Counted from the first letter of the stretch, positions 43,501 to 52,399 are shown. The stretch is 54,497 nucleotides of DNA from CAZMXS01 sp964570325 (GCA_964570325.1 CAZMXS010000026.1:1-54497); one strand, 5' to 3'. Notes: generated by a model from the sequence alone, not told the origin. Numbers and translations: made by a program.

Positions 43501-46500
43501 GCGAGACGCTGAAGTTCCAAGGCTTCGAGGGCTCGGCCGGAGACACTTGGAACTACACGAAATATCCCGGGGCTGGCGCGATCGAGGTGCGCTCCGACCG
43601 TTATCAGTCCGGAGCGTATTCGCTGCGCCTGACCGGTTCGAGCGGCTCCAACAGCGATCCCCGGGTTATTTTTGACAACGTCAGTATCGCCGGCTCGAGC
43701 GATGTACGGCTGGCGATCGCTTTTAGCGCATCAGGCCCGGACGCGGATGACGATCTTTACTTGGATATTTCCTACGACGACGGCGCGAATTACACCTCAA
43801 CCAAGCTGGTGGATGGCTATAGCAGCGCCAACCTTGCGTTTGGCGCGACCTCGGCGACCAATCCGGCAACCGTTGCGGCTAATCCGTTCATTGTAAACAT
43901 TCCGGCGGACAAGACGCAGGTCAAAATCCGGATTCGCTTCGACGAAAAGGCCGGCGCGGCCAACACGGCGGATCATTATTTCATAGACGACGTCAAACTA
44001 TATTGCGGCGGCGCAATCCGTAGCCGGGGTCCGCTGGGCGGTGAAGCCGTTTGGATTAACGAAGTGAATTACGACACGCCCGGCACGGACAGCAATGAAT
44101 ATGTCGAGGTGGCCGGCACGGCCGGCGCCAGTCTGGCAGGGTGGAAATTGCATCTATATCGGAGTACGGGCGGCACGGGCGACACGGTTGCGCTATCCGG
44201 CAGCATTGACGATGAAGGTTGCGGTTATGGCGCGGTGGCGTTTGCCGCGGCCGGCATTCAGAATGGGCCGTCGAACGGCATCGCGCTGGTCAATGCCAGT
44301 ACGACGGTTGTGCAGTTCTTGAGTTACGAGGGACTGGTGACGGCCACCAACGGTCCGGCCGCAGGTCTGACTTCCGAGTTGATTCCGGTTTCCCAGGTCG
44401 GCACGAACGACACCATCCAACTGCGCGGTGCGGGCACGAATTATCCTGATTTCACGTGGATACTGACGACAGCCAGCCAGGGGGCGCTTAACATCAGCCA
44501 GTCCATTGCCGGTTGCAGCGCCGAACTGACGACCAATATCTACTTTGGCGTATCCACCGCATCGGTGGCCGAAAGCGTCGGTGTTTATACGGTGATGGTC
44601 TGGAAGTCGGTTGCGGTGGGGTCGGTCACCGGCGAGATCGCGGTCTCCGGCACGGCTGGCGGTTCCGATTACACGCTGGGCGGGTCGCCGTTCACTCTCA
44701 ATGGTGCGGTGACGGGGGCCGTGGTGACTGTTGCGATCAGCAATGATGTCAGCCTGGAGCCGGCGGAGACCGTGGTCTTGATCTTGACCAACGTTGCCGG
44801 TGGGACGGTTGGCGCACCGGCCACGTTCACACTGACGATTACGGACGATGACCTGTTGGACAGCCCGGTGTGGATCAACGAGGTGAACTACGATCCTCCC
44901 GGCGCCGATGCCGGCGAGTTCGTTGAGGTAGCGGGCGTCGCGGGAACCAGCCTCGAAGGTTGGTCGGTGGTGCTCTACAATGGCAGCGATGGAAACAGTT
45001 ACAACACCATCGCGCTATCCGGCAGCCTGGATGACGAGGGTTGCGGTTATGGCGCGCGGGCGTTTGCCGCGAGCGGTTTCCAAAACGGCGCGCCGGATGG
45101 GCTGGCCTTGGTCAATCCCGCCACAACCGCGGTGCTGTTCATTAGTTATGAGGGCAGCTTTACGGCGAACAACGGCCCGGCGCAGGGCATGACCAGCCTG
45201 GAGATCGGCGCGCAGCCGGACTCGGCGACACGAACCAACACGCTCCAGTTGATCGGCACGGCCACTAATTATGCGCTTTTCGTCTGGGCCAACACGAACA
45301 ATCCCAGCCCCGGCGATCTGAACGCGCTGCAGGCCATTACCGGTTGCACGGCGACCAATCTGCCGGCGGTCACAATCACCAATCCGGCGGCGGAGACGAT
45401 CACGGTGCCGTTCACGACGGCGGCGGCGGATCTGGCCGGAACGTGTAACGCTTACGTGGCCGGGGAACTGGTTTGGGACAACAATCTGACGGGTGGTTCG
45501 GGCGCGATTGCCGCCGCGCCGGAGTGGGGAATTCCCGGCATTGTGCTGGGTGTCGGCACGAATGTGATTACGGTCTCCGGCACGAACAGCGTTGGGATTG
45601 GCGACAGCGACTCCGTGGCCATCGTCCGGTTGCCGCAGGATAGTGGCGGGGATCCGGCCCGGACGATCCGGTTCCAGGGGTTTGAGGGTACCGCGACCGA
45701 TACATGGGGCTATGTGGCTACGCCGGGCTGGGGCCTGATCGAGGTAACCAATGCCCGGGTGCGGACCGGTCAGTATGCGTTACGGTTGGCCGGCTCCGCC
45801 GAGTCCAACTCCGATCCGTATGTCGTGTTCGACAGCGTGGATATTTCCGGCTACCAGGATGTGCAGGTCTATCTCGGCTTCAGCGCGCTGGGCCCGGATT
45901 CCGCGGACGACCTGTACTTTGAGGTGTCTTACGACGGCGGCGCGACCTGGGATCCAAGCAACACGTGCAAACTGGTGGATGGTTACGCCAGCATGGATCT
46001 CGCTTTTGGCGAGACGAGCGCGCAGACGATCAATGCCAACCCCTATGTCTTTGATGTGCCGGCCGGGCAGACCCAGATCATGGTGCGAGTGCGCTACGAT
46101 GAAGGCGCTTCCTCCGACAATAGTATGGATTATTACTTTATTGACGACTTGCGGCTGACTGGGGATGCGGTGGTGATGACCGATGATGATGCCGATGGGC
46201 TCGACGATAACTGGGAAATCCGCTTCTTCGGCGCCATTGATGCGCCGACCGCCACGGCCGGCGGCAACCCGGATGGCGATGAATTGAACAACTGGGAGGA
46301 ACTGATCCTCGACCGGAATCCGACCAACGCGGGTGCGCCGGATACCAAGTTCACCGTCCGCATCGGAGATGACGGCGAAGTCAATTTTGATGCCTCCGTT
46401 CAGCGGAACTACACGCTGTATTATAGTTGGGATCTATCGAATCCGGCCGCATGGACGAATCTGCCGGCGCAGACGCGGATCCGCGGCACCAACACGACGA

Positions 46501-46565
46501 TGACGCTGGATGATCCCGTGGAGCGCAGTCGCGCGTTCTATCGCATCGGCGTGACGTTGCCGTAA
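40503..46565 (+). CDS. Gingipain-like C25 cysteine protease with lectin-like, lamin-tail and Calx-beta modules
   Basis: 2020-residue exported protein with a signal peptide ending VTRAA. After a pro-region, the C25 domain spans about 225-630: VVLGGDDTIV, WEVIVGRIPVRT, catalytic H481 in YFSGHGSE and C514 in YTDACLTG. The 33-residue spacing equals that of gingipain RgpB (H211/C244). Modules follow: Ig-like 630-725, lectin-like 726-905, a second such pair to about 1175, lamin-tail domain 1182-1340 (VWINEVNYD), Calx-beta 1346-1453, second lamin-tail 1454-1618, Ig-like 1619-1716, third lectin-like 1717-1888, EF-hand-like linker and the shared C-terminal domain (AFYRIGVTLP). GGAGG precedes the ATG. 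It is a probable surface or secreted protease; no type IX secretion marker was checked. Confidence 0.92.
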   Translation: MKHPCVWLALWLGAALVTRAAEVTVTFEFRDDQVSFHPVDGYEKVLLQDGVLPEDPPGAPWLPAKYVNILIPSGAKVLSVAAVADETLLRAGVTVYPAQPPQRRSGPKNPFVPADPAAYAGTDLIPAAAATLAGAQTMHGCSFASVRLNPIRYIPAAGAVYLARRLAVTVTYSTPRAPLAAPAAHRAERMADVMALVANPGALAEMAPATLRAPAADTAGQYLIITRAALSNAFSALAAHRAARFNTKVLTVETITNAYAGTDIQQRIRNCITDYYQNHGCQYVVLGGDDTIVIDRDCKVSVDSDVESKMPTDLYYSGLDGTWDANGNGVYGEVTDNVDMAWEVIVGRIPVRTAAQATDYINKLIAFENSPPLALARKIILGGMVAWDTYTGTGRPSDDVTTDGHAGFRATSHPSVSDSEMWDRRLYRDGIKPYWQAQTIGIFCDTLTSWDTTTAGDYLENATNVRKRFNEGWWHLYFSGHGSEQAWGLESGEFSSTDGAALTNKTCFVYTDACLTGHFDGTPEPCLSEAMLRNAAGGALIYIGCSRYGWGEPDSTPASNTSDGGPSTQYGYKYYQRLYQSNNVTCGKAFAMHKADKIAQCGSNGSERWIQFGLNLQGDPAILPSPAAESPPILNLIGNRAVQTSNNLSFVVTAMKTDGDPVTNMWVTGKPASASFGYTPGNTNGLFTWTNAAPAGVYTMVFWVADNDGSVSETITVSVTNAPAGGAAAIRFQGFEGAAADTWTYTMAAGAGTIAVSSDRAAGGTKSLKLSGSSAVNADPSVEFANLSLSSYSGVRLSIAFSASGPDTDDDLWLDLSDDNGATWSSTKLVDGYGSCNIPFGETRTYNPTTVSANPYVVAIPDGTAQLKVRIRYDEKGTAANLSDHYYLDDVSLTGTPGGGSQSPPILNPIGGKSVQVSNTLSFVVTATKTDGDPVTNMWVTGKPAAASFGYTPGNTNGLFTWTNAAPAGVYTMVFWAADNDGSDSEEVTITVTNPVGGSGETLKFQGFEGSAGDTWNYTKYPGAGAIEVRSDRYQSGAYSLRLTGSSGSNSDPRVIFDNVSIAGSSDVRLAIAFSASGPDADDDLYLDISYDDGANYTSTKLVDGYSSANLAFGATSATNPATVAANPFIVNIPADKTQVKIRIRFDEKAGAANTADHYFIDDVKLYCGGAIRSRGPLGGEAVWINEVNYDTPGTDSNEYVEVAGTAGASLAGWKLHLYRSTGGTGDTVALSGSIDDEGCGYGAVAFAAAGIQNGPSNGIALVNASTTVVQFLSYEGLVTATNGPAAGLTSELIPVSQVGTNDTIQLRGAGTNYPDFTWILTTASQGALNISQSIAGCSAELTTNIYFGVSTASVAESVGVYTVMVWKSVAVGSVTGEIAVSGTAGGSDYTLGGSPFTLNGAVTGAVVTVAISNDVSLEPAETVVLILTNVAGGTVGAPATFTLTITDDDLLDSPVWINEVNYDPPGADAGEFVEVAGVAGTSLEGWSVVLYNGSDGNSYNTIALSGSLDDEGCGYGARAFAASGFQNGAPDGLALVNPATTAVLFISYEGSFTANNGPAQGMTSLEIGAQPDSATRTNTLQLIGTATNYALFVWANTNNPSPGDLNALQAITGCTATNLPAVTITNPAAETITVPFTTAAADLAGTCNAYVAGELVWDNNLTGGSGAIAAAPEWGIPGIVLGVGTNVITVSGTNSVGIGDSDSVAIVRLPQDSGGDPARTIRFQGFEGTATDTWGYVATPGWGLIEVTNARVRTGQYALRLAGSAESNSDPYVVFDSVDISGYQDVQVYLGFSALGPDSADDLYFEVSYDGGATWDPSNTCKLVDGYASMDLAFGETSAQTINANPYVFDVPAGQTQIMVRVRYDEGASSDNSMDYYFIDDLRLTGDAVVMTDDDADGLDDNWEIRFFGAIDAPTATAGGNPDGDELNNWEELILDRNPTNAGAPDTKFTVRIGDDGEVNFDASVQRNYTLYYSWDLSNPAAWTNLPAQTRIRGTNTTMTLDDPVERSRAFYRIGVTLP
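42393..44030 (+). repeat. Two tandem 819-base repeats within the C25 gene
   Basis: The unit starting PPILN at 42393 begins again at 43212, a period of exactly 273 codons, and each unit encodes one Ig-like plus one lectin-like module. The sections at 42487-42635 and 43308-43455 are almost identical at the base level (VTNMWVTGKPA and FGYTPGNTNGLFTW), with mostly silent differences, so the duplication or gene conversion there is recent. Confidence 0.85.
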
Positions 46566-46571
46566 CATAGG

Positions 46572-46586
46572 CCGGGGGCGTCCCGG
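46572..46586. terminator. Short hairpin between convergent giant genes
   Basis: CCGGG-GGCGT-CCCGG lies in the 30-base gap between the C25 protease and the beta-propeller/beta-helix gene. It is short and lacks a T-run. Confidence 0.3.
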
Positions 46587-46595
46587 CGAAGCCGC

Positions 46596-49500
46596 TTATC
46601 GCCGGGTGCCCACGCGATAGAACCACGCCGGCGCTTCCGCCGGCGGCGCATCGGTCCAACTGTTGTCAACCGCCGGCCGGTTTGTGAGCAGCTTGATCCA
46701 GTCACCCCGGATCAAGTTCGTGCCGCGCCAGACCGAATAGGTTCGACTGGTGACGCTGCGCCAGGTGATGACGCAGGCGCCCGGTCCGGATGGCGCCGTG
46801 ATTTCCGCGCCGAGGTACGACTGATTGTTGGTCGGAATGGTATCCGCAAGGAACTCGTGTAAATTGATGAACCGATCGCTGTCCTTGTCCCAGGCGGCAT
46901 CGGCCGCATTGGTCGGGTCCAGGCCATATTCACGCTCCCACCAATCCAGCATGCCGTCGCCATCCGTCTCGGCCGTGGCGGGATAATATTCGTACGCGCC
47001 GACGTCGTAGATGAATTGGCCGTCGTAATTGCCGTCCTGCGGACGCGGCACGCCGTCAATGTCGTCCGTCAACACGGTGGGCAGGTTGGTGCCTGAGTCA
47101 ATGCACGGTGAGCCGTAGGCCAGGAGGTAATTGCCCGCGCCGCGATTGATAAGCCGCGGATCGGCGAGGAAGTTGCCGGCGCCCGCGGGGAGGTTGGTGG
47201 TGCAGCAGTATTCGAAGACGCCGCCGCCGGAGGTTTCCCAGTTGGAGTCAAAGGTGTCGGCGAAGCGCTTGTTGAAATAAATGACACAGTTGCGATTGGT
47301 GCCGCCGTTCAGGCAATACACGCCGCCGCCGTCGTTGCCGACCCCGCCGCCATCCTGATCGGCCGAGTTTTCCACGATTGTGCAATTGACCAGCGTGCCG
47401 CCGCTTTGGAGATAAGCGCCGCCGCCCTGCGCGTTGACGCTGTTCTTCGTGATCAGACAATTGACTGCCATCCCGGACGACAAGAAGTAAAGACCTCCGC
47501 CGCAGGCAATTAAGTTGGTGCCGACATTATGGGTGATCACGCATGCGCTTAGTTTGCCGCCGTCATAACAGTAGGCGCCGCCGCCGGAATTGCTGACGAT
47601 GTTGTAGCTGATGATCGAGCGCTGGACTTCGCCGCCCCCGTAGAAGCGGATTCCGCCGCCGTCGTCATTGGCCCGGTTGCCGCTGATTACACAATCGCGC
47701 ACCAGTCCGCCCAGTGAGCAATAGATTCCACCCGCGCGGTTGGCCTGGTTATCCAGGATCTCGCAGTTGGCGACGGTGCCGCCCGCCATGCAGTACACGC
47801 CGCCCGCGTACCAGGCGGCGGCGCCGTTGCGGATGACGCAGTTCGAGATCAGGCCGCTGCCGGCCAGCAGGACGCCGCCCGCGCGCTGGTCGTAGACCGG
47901 ATCACCCGTGCCTGCGGCCCGGGTGCTGCCGTTTGTGATGGTGAACCCGGCGAGGACGCCGCCGTTGGTGATGAATACGCCGCGCACCGCGCCGTCGCCC
48001 AGCAGCGCGGCGCCGGCGATGATGGTCACCGCCGGTCCATTGATGCTCTCCACGGTGACACTGTTGGTGATGTACACGCGGTTGGTCAGGATGTAGCCCG
48101 GTTGGACCCGGCCGCCGGAGTTATAGACGCCGTTGGAGACCAGCACGAGCGCATTGGAGCCCGCGATGTCCACTGCGTCCTGGATCGTCGCCGCGGCGGT
48201 CAGCCAGTTGGTGTACGGGGCGACCGGATTGGTCCAACCGGCCGCGACATAGTGGATGACGGGGTTGGGATAGTCATACAACCCGTTGGCTGAGCCTTCC
48301 ATGAAATCGTCGTACTTCAGCACGTTGACATTTTCGTGTGATGCGCTGCCGGTCCCCGGCAGCAAGCTCCACGCGCCGCCGCCATCCGTGGTGCGGTAGA
48401 TATAGTTGGCGGCGGAGACATAAGCCAGATCGGCGTCCGTCGGACAGATGCAAACGGCTGTGAAGTCGGTGACCGGGGCGCCGATGTTGGCGGTCAGGTC
48501 CTCCCAGATCCAGCAGTCGAAGCCATTGGGGCAGGCGGTGTTGGTCAGCACGCCCTTATAGACGCCGCCGTAGGTGACCGCGTAAACCGTCACGGTGCCA
48601 TTGAGCATTACGCCGGCCAGATCGGTTACGATCTCATCATCCAGCTTCAGATAAGTGCGCGGTTGCCACCAGTTGCCTGGCGCCTGGCGCGCGCGCAGGC
48701 CGCGCGCGGCGCTCTCCGCCCCGCCGACACCCGCCCAGACGGCGTAGTCCGAGACAAACAGCGCGTTGACTGGGTAGCCGGCCGCCTCATTGGACCAGGT
48801 CGAGCCTGCGTCGCCGCTGTAGAAGACGCCGCCGTTGGTAACCGGCGGCTGCCAGCGATACCCGCCCATGAAAACCTGCTCCGGCTGCGACGGAACAAAG
48901 TCAATGGCCTTGATAATGCTGTCGTTCTGGACGCTGCCGAAGACGCTCGGCCAGTCGCCGGCGAAAAAGACCTGGGACCAGGTAATGCCGGTGGCCGTCA
49001 TGGCGGTGGCGTTAACCGATTTGAATATCCGTCCCGAATTATAGCCCGCCAACACAATGGCCGGATTGGTGGGGTGGATGGTGATTTCCGTCGCGGGCGC
49101 GCCGTCGGGGTAGAGCGGAAAGAGCCAGTCGTTCCCGCCGGCCGTGGTGGACAGGTCGGCCGGATTGAACCGGAGCGCTTTGCCGATACCGCTCTTCGCG
49201 GCGATCCAGAGATCCTTGTTGGTGGCGCTGTACGTGTAGAAATCGAAATCGTTGAGCACGACGGCGGTGATGCCCCGGTTGTTCCCCATCTCTGTGCCCC
49301 AGCCCCAAACACCGGCGAGGGAGCACGTAGTCTGCCCGATGCCCCAGTCGGTGCTGACATAAACCGTGTTGGAATTGATCGCGTCAATCTCGGTCCCGGG
49401 ATCGTTGGGATGCGTTTCGACGATATTGGTGGCACCGCGCGCCGTGCCGACGATAGAGGTCATATTGCCGCAGGAACTCCAGCCGGCGCCGCCATTGAGC

Positions 49501-50417
49501 ATGCAATGTGTGCCGATGAAGGTGCGTTCGTTGTTGAATTTGATGAGGTAGGGAAACCCGCCGGGATAGTAGTTGGTTCCGGCCATATACTTATCCCACG
49601 ACCGCTCCCAGGCGAAGCCGCCATTTGTCGAGCGGTAAATCTGGCTGTTGCCGTTGGCCGAACCGGCCAGATAGACGACGTTGCTGTCCCACGGGGCGAC
49701 GCCGACGCGGTTGATGCGGACATCCGGGTTGCCGGATGCGGTGGCGGCCGGCAGGTTGAGGTCAATCTGCTGGTAGGCGCCGGTCCAGACCAGTTGGAAG
49801 ACGTTGGTCTGCCCCGCGTTGAATGTCAGGCAGCCGAAAAGCCGGTTGGTGTCGTAAATGGACAAGGCGCTTACTTCGCGGCCATAGGGGTGAATGTAGA
49901 TGAGGTCAAAGGCGCCATTGGCCGCGCCGGCGTTGCGATAGATACGGCCTTCAGAGGTGCCGATATACATGCCGGACGCATGGCCCTCGAGGACTGCCGG
50001 ACGGTTGATATTCGTGATGGCAAACCAACTGCCCAGCGCTCCGCGATTGGTGCTGGCGGCAAGATAATAAGTGTTGCTCAACTCCAGGATGGCATACACA
50101 TCATTCGGTCGCGCGGTATTCCGGCTGGCCTCCACCGCTTTGCCATTCCCGACCAGCCCGGGGTAGGTCACGGCAGACCATTCCGCGGCTGTCGCCGACC
50201 AGCGGAAGATACCGCGGTTGCACTCGACAGCGGCAAAAACCGTCGAGGTGCCGGGAGTGGCCAGCGAGGCGATATCGTTGACCAACCCGCCGTAGACGCC
50301 GAGATTGACCCGCTGCAAAGCCGCGGCGGCATCCGGCGCGGCCGGCAGGACGATGAGACCGCAGAAGCTGGCCAGACAATAGACAATGAAATAGCGGCGG
50401 CCCAGTGTGCGTTGCAT
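46596..50417 (-). CDS. Secreted BNR/sortilin-like beta-propeller fused to a right-handed beta-helix
   Basis: 1273-residue exported protein with a signal peptide at about 1-33 and AAGGGGGC ahead of ATG. Residues about 35-730 carry repeated propeller blades of the BNR/VPS10 kind (YRSTNGGFAWERSW, FKSVNATAMTATGITWSQV, FYSGDAGSTWSN, YRTTDGGGAWSLLPG). Residues about 760-1110 form a pectate-lyase-like beta-helix with short turns (GGGIRFYGGGEVQRSIISYN, GGGAYCYDGGKLSACVI). An EF-hand-like TDGDGMLDWWE...DPTN segment and the shared C-terminal domain (WFYRVGTRR) end the protein. It is a probable surface adhesin or polysaccharide-active protein; no catalytic residues were identified in the helix. Confidence 0.85.
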   Translation of the reverse strand: MQRTLGRRYFIVYCLASFCGLIVLPAAPDAAAALQRVNLGVYGGLVNDIASLATPGTSTVFAAVECNRGIFRWSATAAEWSAVTYPGLVGNGKAVEASRNTARPNDVYAILELSNTYYLAASTNRGALGSWFAITNINRPAVLEGHASGMYIGTSEGRIYRNAGAANGAFDLIYIHPYGREVSALSIYDTNRLFGCLTFNAGQTNVFQLVWTGAYQQIDLNLPAATASGNPDVRINRVGVAPWDSNVVYLAGSANGNSQIYRSTNGGFAWERSWDKYMAGTNYYPGGFPYLIKFNNERTFIGTHCMLNGGAGWSSCGNMTSIVGTARGATNIVETHPNDPGTEIDAINSNTVYVSTDWGIGQTTCSLAGVWGWGTEMGNNRGITAVVLNDFDFYTYSATNKDLWIAAKSGIGKALRFNPADLSTTAGGNDWLFPLYPDGAPATEITIHPTNPAIVLAGYNSGRIFKSVNATAMTATGITWSQVFFAGDWPSVFGSVQNDSIIKAIDFVPSQPEQVFMGGYRWQPPVTNGGVFYSGDAGSTWSNEAAGYPVNALFVSDYAVWAGVGGAESAARGLRARQAPGNWWQPRTYLKLDDEIVTDLAGVMLNGTVTVYAVTYGGVYKGVLTNTACPNGFDCWIWEDLTANIGAPVTDFTAVCICPTDADLAYVSAANYIYRTTDGGGAWSLLPGTGSASHENVNVLKYDDFMEGSANGLYDYPNPVIHYVAAGWTNPVAPYTNWLTAAATIQDAVDIAGSNALVLVSNGVYNSGGRVQPGYILTNRVYITNSVTVESINGPAVTIIAGAALLGDGAVRGVFITNGGVLAGFTITNGSTRAAGTGDPVYDQRAGGVLLAGSGLISNCVIRNGAAAWYAGGVYCMAGGTVANCEILDNQANRAGGIYCSLGGLVRDCVISGNRANDDGGGIRFYGGGEVQRSIISYNIVSNSGGGAYCYDGGKLSACVITHNVGTNLIACGGGLYFLSSGMAVNCLITKNSVNAQGGGAYLQSGGTLVNCTIVENSADQDGGGVGNDGGGVYCLNGGTNRNCVIYFNKRFADTFDSNWETSGGGVFEYCCTTNLPAGAGNFLADPRLINRGAGNYLLAYGSPCIDSGTNLPTVLTDDIDGVPRPQDGNYDGQFIYDVGAYEYYPATAETDGDGMLDWWEREYGLDPTNAADAAWDKDSDRFINLHEFLADTIPTNNQSYLGAEITAPSGPGACVITWRSVTSRTYSVWRGTNLIRGDWIKLLTNRPAVDNSWTDAPPAEAPAWFYRVGTRR

Positions 50418-50639
50418 AATTGCCCCCTTGGTGTATTGACGGATCGGAACTCTATTCCGATCGCCCTGGCAGATAGAGAATATAGATGAGCCGGCCGGCT
50501 GACAAGCGCGAAAAATAGGTCGCCAAACCAGACCATGGCTGCGTCAAGAAAGTGAGAAGAGCAGACGAGGTAATGAAGAGCGGCCAGGGATGCAAGGGTT
50601 GCCATCTCCTGCGTTTTTGGCCTGCGCCGGATGGTGAAT

Positions 50640-50807
50640 CGCCTGATGCGCCGAACACTTTGGCCGAAACCCGTACGAACAGGCGCAGCAGTCCGCCTCG
50701 AAGATCGGTTCCAACACGATCTTGGCCGCCATCTGCGCCACCCGATCTCGGATCGTGGGAATTCCCAGCGGCCGTTCGCCGCCATGGCCTTGGGGAATCA
50801 TCACGAG
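50640..50807 (-). pseudogene. Fragment of a group II intron reverse transcriptase
   Basis: About 55 residues of the RT fingers/palm region are readable: MIPQGHGGERPLGIPTIRD, RVAQMAAKIVLEPIFEAD and CSYGFRPKCSAHQA. Both ends run into unrelated sequence and no intron RNA domains are seen next to it, so it is a relic. It lies in the gap between the beta-propeller gene and the LRR gene; the 220 bases from 50418 to 50639 hold no gene. Confidence 0.85.
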
Positions 50808-50900
50808 CAGGACCGGTTGCCCATGTTCGCCGCTGGTTATTTAAGCCATTCTCAGCAGTTATCCGCCTCGCATTAGGTGAAGGCCCGGCAGCCCTTTCTG

Positions 50901-52172
50901 TTACGGTCCCACGATTCGGTAGAACTGTGCCGGATCGTTGGTAGAGCCGGGAGAGTCGAAATCACGCAGTCCTCCCACAAGGTTCGTGCTGTATAGACGA
51001 GACCAAAAGCCGAACAACAGATTCGTTTGGACTTCTAAGGCCACCGGGATATTGGGAGTACCTGTGACGGTACAGGAGACGACCTCGCCGGTTATTGCCA
51101 CGCGCGTCAAGATGGGATTCCACAAGACAGCGGGGCGGTTTGCATAGGTTGCACCCCAGCCGGTGGTGCCCGGAAGGTAGTAAACAGTGACATTGTCGGC
51201 TTGCAAAAAAACGTCAGCGCCCGGAGTTGGCGCGTTGCCAAGGAAGTAAACTCTAGCGAGGCGGCTGCAAGCCGTGAACGCCCCAGTGCTAATACCGGTG
51301 ACGCTATCGGGAATCACGAGGCGAGTAAGACGCTGGCAACCCGAAAACGCCCAGAAGCCGATGTTGGCGAGACTGTGGCCCAATACAACGGTCGTCAGGT
51401 TGGTGCACCATTGAAACGCATAGCGGTCGATGGTTCGGACGCCGTCACCCAGCGTGAAGCTGGACAGGCGGTTACACTGAGAAAACGCAAATTCTCCGAG
51501 GGTGACGACGCTATCGGGAAGCGTGACAGTCGAAAGCCCCGTACACCACTCAAACGCTCGCCCGCCGATGGTAACGACGCTGTTGCCCCATGTGATGTTG
51601 GTAAAGCTACTGCACCGCTCAAACGCATTGGAACCGATGGTTTTGACACCGTTTCCCAGGGTAATGCTCTTCAGACTTGTACAGCTCGAGAACGCACCCT
51701 TATTGATGTTGGTCAAGGTGTTGGGAAACATGACGTTGGTCACCGCGGTGGCGCAGAACGCATAGGCGCCGATGTAGGCCAAATTACTGGGCATCGTCAC
51801 GCTTTTCAACGCCGTGCAGTTGTCGAACGCCGAGTCGCCAATGGCGGTGACGCTATTGGGAATCACAACATTGGTAATACCCGAACATTCCAGAAAGGCC
51901 TCTTGGCTGATGTTGGTAACCGTACCGGGAATGGTTACGCTGGTTAATTTGTCGCAATAATCAAAAGCGCCGGCGCCGATGGCGGTGACGGGGTATCCGC
52001 CCAGAGTATTGGTGATGATTAGAGTCCCGGAATATATGCTACTGAAGTTGGTGATGATCGCCGTGCCATTGGTAACGGCGTAGTAGTAGGGTCCGCTGAC
52101 GTCGGCGCAGACCGCAAAGGGCATCGAAAGGATAAGCAGGCTGTACAGAGCAAGTGACGATCGTGTAATCAT
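50901..52172 (-). CDS. Secreted BspA-like leucine-rich repeat protein
   Basis: 423-residue exported protein with a signal peptide ending AVCAD. It contains eleven LRR_5 (BspA/Treponema type) repeats of 22-23 residues with the pattern VTxIGxxAFxxCxxLxxVxIPxS at about 60-310. The last 90 residues are the domain shared with its giant neighbours, ending QFYRIVGP. ATG 52172 follows AAGGAGCAC; the frame extends 10 codons further without a site. Such proteins act in adhesion to host or matrix proteins. The DNA repeats are coding and are not a CRISPR. It is flanked on both sides by group II intron fragments. Confidence 0.88.
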   Translation of the reverse strand: MITRSSLALYSLLILSMPFAVCADVSGPYYYAVTNGTAIITNFSSIYSGTLIITNTLGGYPVTAIGAGAFDYCDKLTSVTIPGTVTNISQEAFLECSGITNVVIPNSVTAIGDSAFDNCTALKSVTMPSNLAYIGAYAFCATAVTNVMFPNTLTNINKGAFSSCTSLKSITLGNGVKTIGSNAFERCSSFTNITWGNSVVTIGGRAFEWCTGLSTVTLPDSVVTLGEFAFSQCNRLSSFTLGDGVRTIDRYAFQWCTNLTTVVLGHSLANIGFWAFSGCQRLTRLVIPDSVTGISTGAFTACSRLARVYFLGNAPTPGADVFLQADNVTVYYLPGTTGWGATYANRPAVLWNPILTRVAITGEVVSCTVTGTPNIPVALEVQTNLLFGFWSRLYSTNLVGGLRDFDSPGSTNDPAQFYRIVGP

Positions 52173-52399
52173 TTTGTGCTCCTTGATTGCTAAACCGTTC
52201 ATTCACGCGCGAAGTAAATGCACTCCGGCGCGCGAACTTGGAAACCGGGTTGAAGCCATCGCGGTACCACACGGCGAGCTGGCTACCCGGCACAGACACC
52301 AAGCAAATTCAGTAATCTGCAGTTTCGTGTTTGTCAACGATTTTCGCCTGCCGTGCCAAAGTGGGGGCGCATCTACGATTCCTTGACTTGCCGCCTCCG

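Noticed and set aside
51250..52000. Direct repeats about 69 bases apart that look like a CRISPR array
   Set aside because: They encode regular 22-23-residue LRR_5 units in an open frame and vary throughout; no CRISPR array was found anywhere.
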